NCBI GenBank assembly: GCA_973895155.1
Contig: OZ316894.1
Location: 27,032,001-27,096,000 of the forward strand
Reading direction: 5' to 3'
DNA from: Marsupella aquatica
Taxonomy: Eukaryota; Marchantiophyta
Length of the DNA stretch: 64,000 nt
The first letter of the stretch is position 1; the number at the start of each line of letters is the position of its first letter. The position numbers and the translations under genes were made by a program. Shown here one piece after another: positions 13,187 to 25,500 of this stretch. A model generated the notes under the pieces. It had not been told where the DNA came from and did not search any database. It saw only the letters and a list, made by a program, of their open reading frames with translations.

Positions 13187-14465
13187 AGGACCATAGGGCG
13201 GGACCATACCCTGTGTCAAGCCTCGAATGAGTGAATGCCACCAAGGAATGAAATTTCTCATGGTCGTGCAAGTACGGATGGATGAGGGAGATGAGGGAGA
13301 GCTATTGAACTACATTTTGGAGATTAATTACATTCATTTGAAGATTTTTGGCTGATCTTTGAGAGAACTTAGTGTTATAAGTTGGTCTGGACACACATTC
13401 TTGGTTGTGTGCTTGTGCATAATTATTGTAAATAATGTGTTCCATGTCCTGATGTTCAATTAAGTTGAATACACAGTTTAAATTGAATGATGCAAGTCAG
13501 AGCAATGAACAAATTTGATCGGGAAGTGACATAGAAAGCCATAAACTTTTGTACTAGATCTCTTCGGATGAGAGTACCAAACAAGAGTGCCAATAGGGCG
13601 TGTCAAAACACAGCCATAAGCCCTGTCCACTGTCAGTCCCTCTTTCAAATAGCCGTAAAACAAAGTTACGGGAATTTTAAGGGCAGAAGTTGATCAGGTA
13701 CTTTGACACGTCCTGTAAGAACTAGTTATGGGGTAGAAAAGAATCTTAAGGATGGTGACAAAGTTGCAGGTGTTATCACCATCGCAGGCTGTCAATGAGT
13801 CTTCAAGAGAAATTTTTGGTCTTAGCAACAAAGTAAATGTAGTGGCAATCAAATCCAGAATAGAAAGCGTTGGCCAGAATCAGAACAGCAGAAATTTGGA
13901 CGGCGCATCGTCGTAACTTTTGCCACTGTGTTGAACCTAGGAATTTAATAACTTCTGAGACAATTGAGCGCCTCAAAACTATTTCGACAGGCGTAGTCAC
14001 AATTCTGCACTCAAAGCTAAGAGAGACTCTGAAATTAAGCACTCAAAGCTAATAGAGACACCAACATTGAAGTAGAGATGAGTAAAAAACAATAGTTGTT
14101 CAATTGCGCTTGCACAGAGATTAGCATTTTAGTTTCATGTGATGTGCAATAGATTGTTACATGTGGGGATTTGTCACCAACATACTTCTAAAATCAAATC
14201 CATTGTTTGAAAGTCTGTTAAAATGAGCAAAGGACATCCAAGAGCAAGCAATTTCTATTCCCCGTAGAATCTCGGTTTCAGAACTGTTTGTTCTTTGTCA
14301 AAACTAAATTCATGTAATATGGAAGAACAAGTAGCAAACAATTAGAAGAATTCCTTGCTCGAGAGTGTCTGTAGAACAATTTTGGGAGACAACCATCCAT
14401 CACCACAATTCACAACTCGACGTAGCAGCCATGTCGGTGAGCTCGCTCACCGTCACCTATGCGGC
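13187..14465. other. Intergenic, nothing recognised
   Basis: No homology, RNA gene or repeat structure that I can support. Confidence 0.5.
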
Positions 14466-14469
14466 TCTC

Positions 14470-16368
14470 ATCATTAAATAAGAACCGCAAACAGGAGCTT
14501 TAGGCTGCTTTCCCTCGGCTTCGGGACTCGAGGCTCCTACATACATTCAAACCCCCGGCTCGTGTTCCGGCCTCCTTCTTTCCTTGGCTCTGATAAAAGG
14601 GTTTTCCCTTGTAAGTCGGCTTGGGCCGACTTCTGGAGCAGTGTTCAGTACCGGTGCCGTTGCCGTTGCTATTCTCTTTTCCTTCTCCAACAATTTCAGC
14701 AGATTCTGCATGCTTGGTTGCTGCATCGGCAAGTCTTCCGTCCTTGGCCTAAACACCTGGTCGATTGTAGGACTGTCGGGCTGGTTGGGTTTCTCTGTTG
14801 CCGGCCTTTGTTTCGGAACCTCCTCTGGTGCCCTTGCCTGCAGGGGAAGTACCGGGGCAAAGATCTGACTTCGGGCATACCGGCACAACAGCGGCATGTG
14901 ATAACCAAGCCAAGACACGCTTCCCTTGCCAATAACCTGTTGTTCCTCCTTCAAGATCTTCTTTAGTTGGGTGAGGAGGTACCCGTTGTAGTCCCGGCTT
15001 GGGTCTGGTCTCTCCGCCAGGTAGACTTGTGCCTTGCCAATCTCTAGCCTCGGCAAGTTGCAGTGCATGGTTACCCACAAGAAATCGATTATCTCTCCTA
15101 TGTGCGGGTTGGTGCAGGTGTTCCGAAAGAAGCCATTCTTCATTGATGGCCCTGGGAACGATCGGAACTCCTTGTCTGGCAAGGTCTTCCGGGTATCTAC
15201 TTTGGTCTTATTGCCCATCGGTAAGCCAAACACTTTGGCAATCACTCGGGGAGTGAGATAGAAATCCTTCCCATACACCCTTGTGGAATTGGTCTCGGGC
15301 TCCCAAGATCCCACAAATTCTAATAAGTCTGAATCCGACACCTCCGGCTTCAGCCATGGTAATTTCATGAAGGCTTCCAAGTCGGATCCGGCCATGAAGC
15401 CTTGGTACTTCCAAGTCTGCATAGCCGTAAAGCATGCATCCTCTTCACGTGCAAAGTGTAATTGCACTTCCTCGGGGAGGGTCGCAGCCCAGCCTTTCCA
15501 GGTGTCATCTCTTGTCGGAACGACATTGATGGGATCGACCTCCTCTTCTTTGGCTTCTTCCTGCCTCCTGCTCCCTTGCTTGGCTGGCTTCCTTCGTGCC
15601 GCTGACCTCGTTCTCTTCGCAGGGGTGGTCTCTTCGTTGGCATTCCCTTTCCTTTTCATAGCTGCTGCCGTGGATATTTCTCCGAGGACGGTTGCCTTCG
15701 TCCACCCCTCCGTGCTACCCTTCAACTCCCAGTGTATGTCGTTGCAGCGGTTGATGGCTTCCCGGATGCCGACTATTCTGTTCTCACAAAATAGAAGGTC
15801 ATCAAGTTTGTCGCCAGTAGGTGTCCACAGGAATTCAACCGTGATGAGTTCTCCTCCTAAGAAGGCAGACTTCTACAGCTCCCACAGTCGAGCGAGCTCC
15901 TACTGTTCTCGAGCGGCTCTTTCCGATTCTTCATCCTCGTAGGTCCCAATGTACTCAGTTGCCCGTTCTAATAGGCATCCCCAAAAATGAGCAGCTTGAT
16001 TGACGTTGCTCATACCCTTCTTTGAATTGATAGTTGGTATCTGCTCCCGCCCCAAGTGCTTGCCTAAGCAGCTGATAGTAGTTGGCTTCACGTAGTTGTA
16101 TGCTTAGTTCGTGCTTGCAAATGAGCACCCCCCTCCTGCCTGGTCTTCCTTCCCGTTAGTTACCCATAGCCGCCGGTACTTAGCGCGCCCTAACCCTAAT
16201 CGTGTTCCCTCTCCCGACGTCCTTACTTCCGGCCTCGGCTCGGGTTCCATAGTTACCCTCAATTGTTTATATTTTTCTTGTTTTTTGTTACTATACTAAT
16301 GTGTTTCTAGGGTACACTCTTGTTTTTACCATTTAAACTGGCCTAGTGATTCCTGGCTAGGCATCACA
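14470..16368 (-). mobile_element. Old truncated Gypsy LTR fragment (same family type as 34549-50085)
   Basis: Read on the minus strand, it starts at 16368 with TGTGATGCCTAG, the same LTR start as the large element at 34549, and stays alignable through the LTR leader and the LTR-encoded reading frame until about 14470, where similarity ends. The homologous frame is open from 15725 to 14547 (392 codons), with stops and indels near its start (16091-15730). Core residues such as LLEFVGSWEPE and VFGLPMGNKTKVDTRK are almost unchanged. It represents a truncated older insertion; no target-site duplication could be identified. Confidence 0.85.
14547..15725 (-). pseudogene. LTR-encoded protein, older divergent copy (partial)
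   Basis: 392 codons homologous to about residues 200-590 of the LTR-encoded protein at 34625-38287. The N-terminal ~200 residues are present upstream (16091-15730) but broken by stops, and the coiled-coil C-terminal half is missing. Substitutions relative to the young copies look enriched at synonymous sites in the part I compared (the GSWEPE-to-DTRKTL stretch), which suggests that the frame was under selection while the family was active. Confidence 0.75.
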
Positions 16369-16604
16369 CCTTCCACCTCCCCGTTGCACGACTATCGTGT
16401 AGAGCCTCTTGCTGCGCTGCGGCGATTGCCTCCCTTCTGCCTCTCCTAGAACTTCACTCATGGGTTTCACCTCTTTCTGGCTATCCTTGGAATCCAATTG
16501 CGACACCCGATTCCTGGCTTTACAGCAATCAGGACGTGTGACCCTAAACCCTAAAGTTTTGTGGCCATGGAGTGTAAACTACAACAAGAAATGAAGAAGA
16601 TAAT

Positions 16605-16740
16605 CAACAGGAATTACCACTAACACCAACTTATAAGTTGGAAAAGACAATATTAGCTGATAAGGGAGAAATGGTACAAATTACCACTAACACCAACTTA
16701 TAAGTCAGAAAAGACAATATTAGCTGATAAGGGAGCAATG
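16605..16740 (+). repeat. Tandem duplication, ~66-bp unit
   Basis: The block TTACCACTAACACCAACTTATAAGT...GCTGATAAGGGAG at about 16612-16672 is repeated at about 16680-16737 with few changes. Confidence 0.75.
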
Positions 16741-16812
16741 GTTTAAATATAAAAGGAACCAAGATTAAGAATGTATTATTGGATGGTAGTTCAGCAATTA
16801 ATTTAATGAGCT
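16738..16812 (+). pseudogene. Retrotransposon aspartic-protease fragment
   Basis: A short frame reads KGTKIKNVLLDGSSAINLMS, matching the active-site region (D-G-S-S) and following strand of plant Gypsy retropepsins. No further gag or pol sequence was recognised on either side, so it is an isolated relic. Confidence 0.5.
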
Positions 16813-18500
16813 AACAATCCTTGTAGAATTCACAATCTGCTAAGAATTACTTGTCGTAGTGGCTTAGGATTGCTGAATTGCTCTAGTTGCATTTCGGGGA
16901 GTTGGTATCGAGCTGTGCGTCGTAGCTACATGTTGACGAATCCAGTGATCCCTGTTAGGTTCACGTTACCACTTTTACACGGCCTCTCGTCATGTCCTTT
17001 GGGCAGAGAATTCCTAGTAAGGCCCTAGCTGTACTGGATGTTCTTCTGCGTTTCGACCTTAGATTGCTGGGCAACTATACTTCTCACCTCTGAGCGCCCA
17101 AGGAAGCGGGACATAATCTCTTTTTCAGCCCGAGATACTGTCCATCCTGGTTCAAGTCATGCTCATTTCTTGCATGACGTCTCCTGCTGCCCGTCTCCTG
17201 ATTTCCTGTCACAATCTGGATCAATTTTGTTTCCACTTGCTTCAACTTGTTGTTCTGAATGAATTGTCAAGCCTGCCCAATTTGCTACGTACACGGTCTG
17301 CATAACACTTGTTCACAAGTTCTTCTTTGAAAAAATGTCTTCAATTCTTCGTTTGGTATGCAGGACACTTCAGTTGGAAAGGGTTCTTTCTTGGAGGGCG
17401 ATAAATAAGAGCACTCGCGCCATAGTTTTTCAAAGGGCAATGTGCAGGTATGACGATGGGTTGCTTTGGGGTTTGGATGGAAGATCTTCTCATACTTTTT
17501 CTTCTCAAAACTTGTAGTTTTGATTCTCGAGTTTTGATGGCAAAGCTGGGATGATTTGTAAAAGAGTCCAGCAGGAGGAATTGATTCTGGAGAAGATACC
17601 GCTACTGCTATGCTTCTAGGGCTTCCTCCAACTGTTACGCTGAGCTGAGATTCCTCTGCCCGGGCAAGGTTTCCCCAACAGAGCCTTTGTGTAATGAATA
17701 TTCTTTCCTTAGTCAATGGGAAGGAAAGATGAGACTTGAAATTTGACGGCTCTGCAAGATTGCACTACTTAGACTGATTTGAACCTTTGTCAAACAGGTA
17801 AGATCATATTTCTCAAAACTATACCATTGAGCTCCGTATTCCCGGCACGGGAACAAAGCTGACTCGATGGAACTTTTGGATATGGACCGCTTTAGGCAAC
17901 AGTCCTCAGCCAGGTATGATTAATTTTGTATGCATGTCATTTTGTTGGATTTGATGTGACCAAACGACCTTGAATACATTCTCAACAAAGACGTTTGATT
18001 TGCAGAGTTTATCCTTCATCTTCCGGTTTGATTGGTATTGGCATTCGCCATTGTTCTTGTACACGGCCTTCAGGTAATGAGACTGAAGAGCAATTTCAAC
18101 GTTATGCGTACCTACTTTTAAACAGAAACTCTTGTTCGAGCACCACGGTGTGACATTTATAGTTGCGGGAATTTCCTGCTATGAGGCTTATGTGATCAAG
18201 ACTTGAGTTGAACTTGAAGTTTGATTCCTTTTTCGTGTTAAGAAGCACAGGGTGGGCTGGGGGGAGGGGAGGGGAGGCTGTTACATTCATGTCGTATGTG
18301 TCTTTTCACGGATTTTATAAGAGCCAAGTTCAAGAATGATGGATAGCCTTTATTTCTGAATTGTAGGAGAGGGAGGGAAGCGCTTTCACGTTCATGTCAT
18401 CTGTGTCTAATCACGATGGATTCTACAGATGAAGGCTAGGCTTTATTTCTAAGTAGTCTCTTTTCATAAACCTGAGGTTCTGGTTTGTGTATAGCGCAGA
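16813..18500. other. Intergenic, nothing recognised
   Basis: Short frames (17038-17262 plus, 17285-17716 minus) have no recognisable domain. An isolated pair of telomere-like CCCTAAA units lies just upstream near 16540-16555. Confidence 0.4.
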
Positions 18501-18514
18501 AAGGACAGTGTAGG

Positions 18515-20970
18515 CAACTTACAAATGAACGCCTGTCAAGATGCCCTAAGATCCTGTACACAACCCAAGGATAACATGTGACTTCTGGCTGAAGTATTTT
18601 AGTACCAATTCGATAGGCTCTTGACTCTGTCCTTTCTGTGGGTACAGTGAAATACGGGAGAAGGAACGAGCTTGTTGATACCTGGATAAGCCTTTCACAA
18701 TTATTTCAATATTCTATTCTAAGATCATTGCATTCTTCACAGATACCCGTTACTCTCAGTTGGAAAGGAGTCATGTAACTTTTGCAAGTTATCAGTACCA
18801 AACATCACAGCAGAGCAAGGGAGACAAGAAAATACATCTTTGGACGGAGGTAGGAATGCACCCTAGAACTCGAGAGGCTTACCGGTCTGCTATCCATTTC
18901 TGAACACTCATTGTAAAAAGATCACTGGGAACATAGCCGTCAAGAAATAACCACAAATTCATTGCACCTCGTGGAATCTCCTGGATTTTATCCTGGTAGC
19001 AGATCTGATCGTGGGTTGTGGTGCTGACAGAGGAAGCCCAGAGCACCTGAGTTCAATCAGAAGTTGACAAGACTAGCACTTTGGGTGGATGGATGGTCAA
19101 CCCCAGCGTGGGTTAAGGCAAGGGCGAATTTGGTTACTCACTGCAGATTTCCATCTAATGTTAGTTATTGCACGAGAGATCGGTCTCAAGTCACTGCAAA
19201 AGGGATTGGCAGTAGGCATATGCATCCTGGTAGCACGGGTCAAACAATTGCTATGTTGAAAGATCGTCTACAGCGAGGCATTGCTATAGACTCGTACACA
19301 TATGTTAAAGTTCTGCAAATGTGCTTGCAACAGAAAGACCTTCCAGGAGCCAAGCAAATTCATGATTGCATCATCGAGAGTGGAATTCACGAAAATCCAT
19401 ATGTGGCAATCACGCTTTTGAATGTGTATATAAAATGCGGAGGATTATCGGATGCACGTAGAGTTTTTGATCAAATTCAGAAGAAATGTGTTATTACTTG
19501 GACCAGCATGATTGCGGGATACGCTAGGAGTGATCATGCTGAATCTGCACTCGAAATTTTCAATCTAATGCGCCAAGAAGGCGTGAAGCCGAATGAGATC
19601 ACGTATCTGAGCATCTTGAATGCATGTTCAAGCCCATTAGCTCTCAATTGCGGAAAAGAAATTCATCAGCATATTCGACAGGCCGGCTTTGAATCGGACG
19701 TGCGTGTAGGGACTGCTCTCGTACTGATGTATTTACAAATGAAACTTACAAATGAACACCTGTCAAGATGCCCTAAGAGTCTGTCCTGTACACAACCCAA
19801 CGATAACATGTGACTTTTGGCTGAAGTATTTTAGTACCAATTCGATATGCTCTTGACTCTGTGCTTTCTGTGGGTACAGTGAAATACGGGAGAAGGAACG
19901 AGCTTGTTGATACCTGGATATGCCTTTCACAATTATTTCAATATTCTATTCTAAGATCATTGCATTCTTGACAGATAGCCGTTACTCTCAGTTGGAAAGG
20001 AGTCATTTAACTTTTGCAAGGTATCTGTACCAAAGATCACAGTAGAGCAAGGGAGACAAGAAAATACATCTTTGGACGGAGGTAGGAATGCACCCTAGAA
20101 CTCGAGAGGCTTACCGGTCTGCTATCCATTTCTGAACACTCATTGTAGAAAGATCACTGGAAACATAGTCGTCAAGAAATAACTACAAATTCATTGCACC
20201 TCGTGGAATCTCCTGGATTTTATCCTGGTAGCAGATCTGATCGTGGGTTGTGGTGCTGACAGAGGAACCCCAGAGCACCTGAGTTCAATCAGAAGTTGAC
20301 AAGACTAGCATTTTGGGTGGATGGATGGTCAACCCCAGCGTGGGTTAAGGCAAGGGCAAATTTGGGTACTCACTGCAGATTTCCATCTAATGTTAGTTAT
20401 TGCACGAGAGATCGGTCTCAAGTCACTGCAAAAGGGATTGGCAGTAGGCATATGCATCCTGGTAGCACGGGTCAAACAATTGCTATGTTGAAAGATCGTC
20501 TACAGCGAGGCATTGCTATAGACTCGTACACATATGTTAAAGTTTTGCAAATGTGCTTGCAACAGAAAGACCTTCCAGGAGCCAAGCAAATTCATGATTG
20601 CATCATCGAGAGTGGAATTCACGAAAATCCATATGTGGCAATCAAGCTTTTGAATGTGTATATCAAATGCGGAGGTTTATCGGATGCATGTAGAGTTTTT
20701 GATCAAATTCAGAACAAGAGTGTTATTACTTGGACCAGCATGATTGCGGGATACGCTAGGAGTGATCATGCTGAATCTGCACTCAAAATTTTCAATCTAA
20801 TGCGCCAAGCAGGAGTGAAGCCGAATGAGATCACGTATCTGAGCATCCTGAATGCATGTTCAAGCCCATTAGCTCTCAATTGGGGAAAAGAAATTCATCA
20901 GGGTATTCGACATGCCGGCTTTGAATCGGACGTGCGTGTAGGGTCTGCTCTCGTACTGATGTACGCTAAA
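18515..20970 (+). repeat. Tandem segmental duplication, ~1.23-kb unit
   Basis: Sequence from about 18515 to 19740 (upstream region plus the first ~225 codons of a PPR gene) is repeated from about 19742 onward. The marker ACAAATGAAC recurs at 18521 and 19748, and the PPR start codons lie at 19064 and 20296, so the offset is 1227-1232 bp. Copies differ by scattered substitutions and a small indel (GTCCT). The breakpoint lies in the PPR codons for VLMY, where copy 1 runs directly into the upstream sequence of copy 2. Confidence 0.9.
19064..19813 (+). pseudogene. Truncated PPR gene copy
   Basis: The 5' part of the PPR-DYW gene: organelle-targeting-like leader and the first PPR motifs up to VGTALVLMY (about residue 225). 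It is then fused at about 19737 to non-coding upstream sequence of the second copy, giving an unrelated tail to the stop at 19813. It lacks the E, E+ and DYW domains and is very probably non-functional. Confidence 0.85.
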
Positions 20971-23381
20971 TGTGGGCGCATCACCGAGGCAAGGAAAGTT
21001 TTTGAAAAGTTGACTAATCGAAATGTCATTACATGGAATGTTATGATTGGAGCATGTGCAGAACGTGGTGATGGTGTGGAAGCATATCGACTATTCCTCC
21101 AAATGAGACGGGATGGCTTTGAACCAAATGCATTCACCTATACGAGCATCCTGAATGCATCCGCATGTGATGGGGGTTTGGCATGGGTGAAGGACGTTCA
21201 TGGCCACGCTAGGAAAGCGGGACTGGAGTCAAATTTGCGCGTGGGCTCTGCGCTGGTTCACATGTATGCAGAGAGTGGCAGGATAGGTGACGCCCGACTG
21301 GTTTTTGACAGAATGGAGAAACGCGATGTAGTCACATGGAATGTAATGATCGGTGGACTTGCACAACACAGAAGTGGGCATGAAGCTTATCAATTGTTTC
21401 TCCAGATGCGACGGGAAGGCTTCAAACCAAACGCAGTCACTTATGTGAGCATCTTGAATGCGTCTGCATGTGCGGGGTCTTTGGAGTGGGTGAGGGAGGT
21501 TCATGGGCATGCTAGCAAAGTGGGACTGGAATCAGACTTGCGTGTGGGCACTGCACTGGTCCACATGTATGCAAAGAGTGGCAGTATAGATGACGCCCGA
21601 CTTGTTTTTGAGAGAATGGAGAAACGCGATATAGTCACATGGACTGTAATGATCGGTGGACTTGCACAACACAGAAGTGGGCATGAAGCTTATCGATTGT
21701 TTCTCCAGATGCGACGGGAAGGCTTTGAACCAAACGCAGTCACTTATGTGAGCATCCTAAATGCGTCTGCAAGTGCGGGGTCTTTGGAGTGGGTGAAGGA
21801 GGTTCATGGCCACGCTAGCAAAGCCGGAATGGAATCGGATTTGTGTGTGGGTAGTGCACTCCTTCAAATGTATGCAGAGAGTGGCAGTATAGCCGACGCC
21901 CGACTTGTTTTTAACAGAATGGAGAAACGCAATGTAATCACATGGAATGTAATGATAGGAGAGCTTGCACAACACGGATCTGGGCATGAAGCATATCGGT
22001 TGTTTCTCCAAATGAGACGGGAAGGCTTTGAACCAGATGCATTCACTTATGCAAGTATTCTGAATGCATCTGCAACTGCGGGGGCTTTGGAGTGGGTAAA
22101 GGAGGTTCATGGCCACGCTAGCAAAGCCGGACCGGAGTCGAATTTGCGTGTGGGTAGTGCACTCGTTCACATGTATGCAGAGAGTGGCAGTATAGCTGAC
22201 GCCCGACTTGTTTTTAATAGAATGGAGAAACGCAATGTAATCACATGGAATGTAATGATAGGAGGGCTTGCACAACATGGATTTGGGCATGAAGCATATC
22301 GGTTGTTTCTCCAAATGAGACGGGAAGGCTTTGAACCAGATGCATTCACTTATGCGAGTATTCTGAATGCATCTACAAGTGCAGGGGCTTTAGAGTGGGT
22401 GAAGGAGGTTCATGGCCACGCTAGCAAAGTCAGACTGGAGTCGGATTTGCGTGTGGGTAGTGCACATGGAACGTAATGATCGGGGGACTTGCACAACATG
22501 GATGTGGGCACAAAGCCCTGGAACTTTTCAGACAAATGAGTGCAGACGATGTGAAGCCCACCGAGACGTCATTCACAGCTGTGTTGTCAACCTGTTCTCA
22601 TGGAGGCCTTGTTGATGATGGCCGTAGAATCTTTTTTGCTATGACGCAAGATTATGGTATCGAGCGTACTGTTTTTCACTATAACCTCATGGTGGATATT
22701 CTTGGGCGGGCAGGACACGTGGAAGAAGCAAAGCAGTTGATCAGTGAGATGCCGATCGAACCAGATGATGTAACTTGGACAGCCTTGCTTGGGGCTTGTA
22801 GAACTTACGGTAACGTGGAGCTAGGTGAACTGGCCGCTAACGAGCTTTTCAAGTTGGAACCCGGTAAGGCCTCTACATATGTGTTGCTCTCCAATATCTA
22901 TGCTACAGTTGGGAAGTGGGAGAAGGTGTCATCTGTGCGCACTATGATGCAAGAGAGAGGTGTTTGGAAGGAGCCAGGACGTAGCTGGATGAAAGTTCAT
23001 GACAAGATCCATGAATTTGTGGTGGGGGATACATCTCACCCAGAAGCGGAGGCGATCTATACTGAGCTGAATAAATTGACTGAAAAACTGGAGGCAAAAG
23101 GCTACATTCCGGATACCCAGCTTGTATTGCATGATATCAATGAAGAGGATAAAGAGCTAGGCCTTTGCTCTCATAGTGAGAAGTTGGCTATTGCTTACGG
23201 ACTTATGCACCTACCTTGGGGAGAACCTATTCGTGTAAGTAAGAACCTTTGGGTGTGTTTAGATTGCCACTCAGCAACCAAGTATATCTCTAAGGTGAGC
23301 GGACGCGAGATTATTGCAAGGGATGCAAATCGGTTCCACCATTTTAAAGATGGAATGTGTTCTTGTGGTGATTACTGGTGA
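20296..23381 (+). pseudogene. PPR-DYW organellar RNA-editing factor, frameshifted by an 82-bp deletion
   Basis: Intronless PLS-class PPR gene. An N-terminal leader rich in Arg/Ser is followed by PPR motifs from about residue 75, then (frame from 22476) E and E+ domains and a full DYW deaminase-like domain ending at 23381: HSEKLA, CLDCH and the terminal CSCGDYW are present. Such proteins carry out C-to-U editing in chloroplasts or mitochondria. Repeats with a 303-bp period (101 residues; for example HEAYRLFLQMRREGF) are nearly identical. At about 22461 the frame is broken (VGSAHGT then stop at 22476): compared with the preceding repeat, 82 bp are missing between two CAC triplets, shifting the frame. 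Without it, the gene would be continuous. Upstream ATG alternatives were not needed; 20296 gives the longest frame. Confidence 0.85.
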
Positions 23382-24520
23382 ACCCAGATTGAAATCTGTG
23401 TTGGGTTGGCTGGAAAGTGACTTCAAATCAGTAGTCACTGGCAGCGCAGATACAGTCAGGTTTAATTTTGGGTGGTCGCAATTATGTAACATTAATTTTT
23501 TAGATTCTGCAATTGGGGATTGTACCTAGCCCTCTTCTGGCTGAAAGACCATTTCATGTAAGAGAAATGTCACGCAAGTTTCGTTTTGAGTGTCCAAATT
23601 ATAGGTGCGTGAAATCAAGCTATTGGCTTGATATGTAGAAACCTCTTTTGACATCTTAGTTGAGTATTGTCCTTAGATCAAAAGAAGAGTTTGCATACAG
23701 TAGCTGCCTTGCTGTGAACAGGGTACTGGAACAGGAGATGAAAATCAAGGGCATAAAGATCAAATGCGCGGATGGTGACCTCCACCAACAGAAAGCTTCA
23801 AGCAATGAGTCTTCGAGTTCATCGACTTGCAGGAAGCCTTTGGCCGAGACTGATGGATGTATTCAGATCTTCGAATACATCCATGTCCAAGATTAGATAA
23901 TTCAATTCTAGTAAAGTGGCCATGTTCTTATTTTGCCCCAGGGTCCCCACTTTTCTCCCCAATAACTTTCATTTATTTGGATTTCATGACAACTCACCCT
24001 ACTCACCCTAAACCCTAAACCCTAAACCTCTTTCTACGAGCAAGAGTAAAGGATTCAGCAATTACTTTTCCTTGTTTGCAACTTAAAATACATACAAAGC
24101 TTATTAAACTCATTCTAACTCCAAGTCGTTCTGTATTTCTCCTCTGCTTATGTCACTTCATTCTAAAATGTTTGAAAAAATGGTATACACTGAAAGGTTA
24201 CTTAGATATTGTTAAATTTATAAGACAAAACTAGTTTCACAAGTATCCCAAAACATTTTGTTAGGTTGGCCCAAAATTTTATCTATTGGGCCAACCAAAA
24301 TGGCCCTAAGGATTGCACAAGAAAGCTACAGAATACATAGTTACTTTGCAGGAGAGATGCAAGGCAGAGTGGAAGCAGGACTATGTCATTCTACAACCCC
24401 TTGTGCACTTTATTTTATATTTCTATGGATAGTTATGAAACACAAGCCCTATGCCAGTGTGTTTGCACTGTGCAAGGAGGGCCGATACCTGTGCCTGGTC
24501 TGGTCTTTGTTTCCGGGGGT
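23382..24520. other. Intergenic
   Basis: A 78-codon frame at 23660-23896 (Lys/Ser-rich, no recognisable domain) and a short telomere-like tract (listed separately) are the only features seen. Confidence 0.4.
24006..24028 (-). repeat. Interstitial telomere-like repeat (CCCTAAA)3
   Basis: Three consecutive CCCTAAA units, preceded by two related CACCCTA units (ACTCACCCTACTCACCCTAA). Plant-type telomere motif in a non-coding context. Confidence 0.9.
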
Positions 24521-24527
24521 AGCGAGG

Positions 24528-24722
24528 ATCATCAGTTATCAGTTTGGCGTAAGGATCTCAGCTGGGGCAGCTGAGATTGAGTCAATCTCGGCTGCCCCAG
24601 CTGAGATGCGCAAAAGTTTTTTTTTTCGCATTTTTTTTCGGCGCCCCAACTTGGCGGCCTCTCTAAGATGACGTGGCGACTGATATCAGGTCGACTGATG
24701 GAAAACACTGATAACTGATGAT
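24528..24722 (+). mobile_element. MITE-like element with 16-bp terminal inverted repeats and internal hairpin
   Basis: ATCATCAGTTATCAGT at 24528-24543 is the exact reverse complement of 24707-24722, enclosing 195 bp. Inside, at about 24554-24607, two 24-bp arms separated by GAGTC form an inverted repeat with one mismatch (arms built on CAGCTGGGGCAGCTGAG). No convincing target-site duplication was found, so assignment to a transposon superfamily is open. Confidence 0.55.
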
Positions 24723-24759
24723 GTAACTTTACTCTTGTTTCCGTGGCCCTATAATTAGT

Positions 24760-24990
24760 GCTGCAAGGCCAGGCCAGGCGAGGGGAGGGCATCAGCAGCC
24801 CTATAATGAGTGCACGAACTCCACAGAGGGGAGGAGTATTAATTGCGAGGAGGGCTCAAAGCCCTATGCACGAGGCATCAACCCTCTTGCCGGCTTGCCT
24901 TCATGATGCCCTCGATGCCACGCGCCCTCGCGTCCTTGATGGCAGGCATAATGAGTGCACGGAGGGGAGGAGTGTGAGGGAGCATTCGCA
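24760..24990 (+). repeat. Short irregular direct repeats
   Basis: Variants of 'CCCTATAATGAGTGCACGAACTCC' and of GAGGGGAGGAG recur three times (near 24750, 24800 and 24950). Origin unknown. Confidence 0.45.
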
Positions 24991-25160
24991 CGGGACTACG
25001 CCTGCCTGCTTGCCTCGTTTGAAGATGGTATTAAAAGATCGGATGGATACAAAAAAAATCAGATGCTTGTATCTGACGGTCAAGTTTGATTCCTGCTGAA
25101 GTTCAAATTTGTAACGGGACGACGGACAAAATTGGCAAAATGGGCGGCATTGCCTATTAT

Positions 25161-25500
25161 AGTGTTAGATTAGCCTGGTTTGGGGGTTATGAGATTTTTG
25201 TTAGGATTTACTCTTAAGTCTATAGTTACGACTGTACTGTAGTTAAGGCTAACCTTAGTTGCAGACTTGGTTAGGTTAGTCATGTTATGCACACTCTATA
25301 ACCAAATGGTGTTTGCTTGGAGAGATGGAACTCGGGCTCGTTGTTACGGAGCTAGTTGAGAGATAGAGAGAGCTTGCGCTGTGGATGCTTGGTATGGCCG
25401 GTCGGCCTAGAGTGCAGTAAAGCTCTTGTGTGTTCCAGTGGACGTAGCCTCATGTAGAGGTGAACCACGTATCTCTCTGTGTTGACTCTTGTGCGTTGGA
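25161..25500 (+). mobile_element. Possible Copia-type LTR fragment
   Basis: Starts TGTTAGATT and ends with a region containing GTGGACGTAGCCTCATG and GTGAACCACGTATCTCTCTG, an arrangement typical of the 3' part of plant Copia LTRs. No duplicated flank, primer-binding site or internal domain was seen, so the call rests on this signature only. Confidence 0.4.

Noticed and set aside
22450-22490. Intron explaining the PPR frame break
   Set aside because: No GT-AG borders are present at the break, and alignment to the neighbouring repeat shows missing rather than extra sequence.
24006-24028. Chromosome end or subtelomere
   Set aside because: Only three units, with unique and transposon sequence on both sides.
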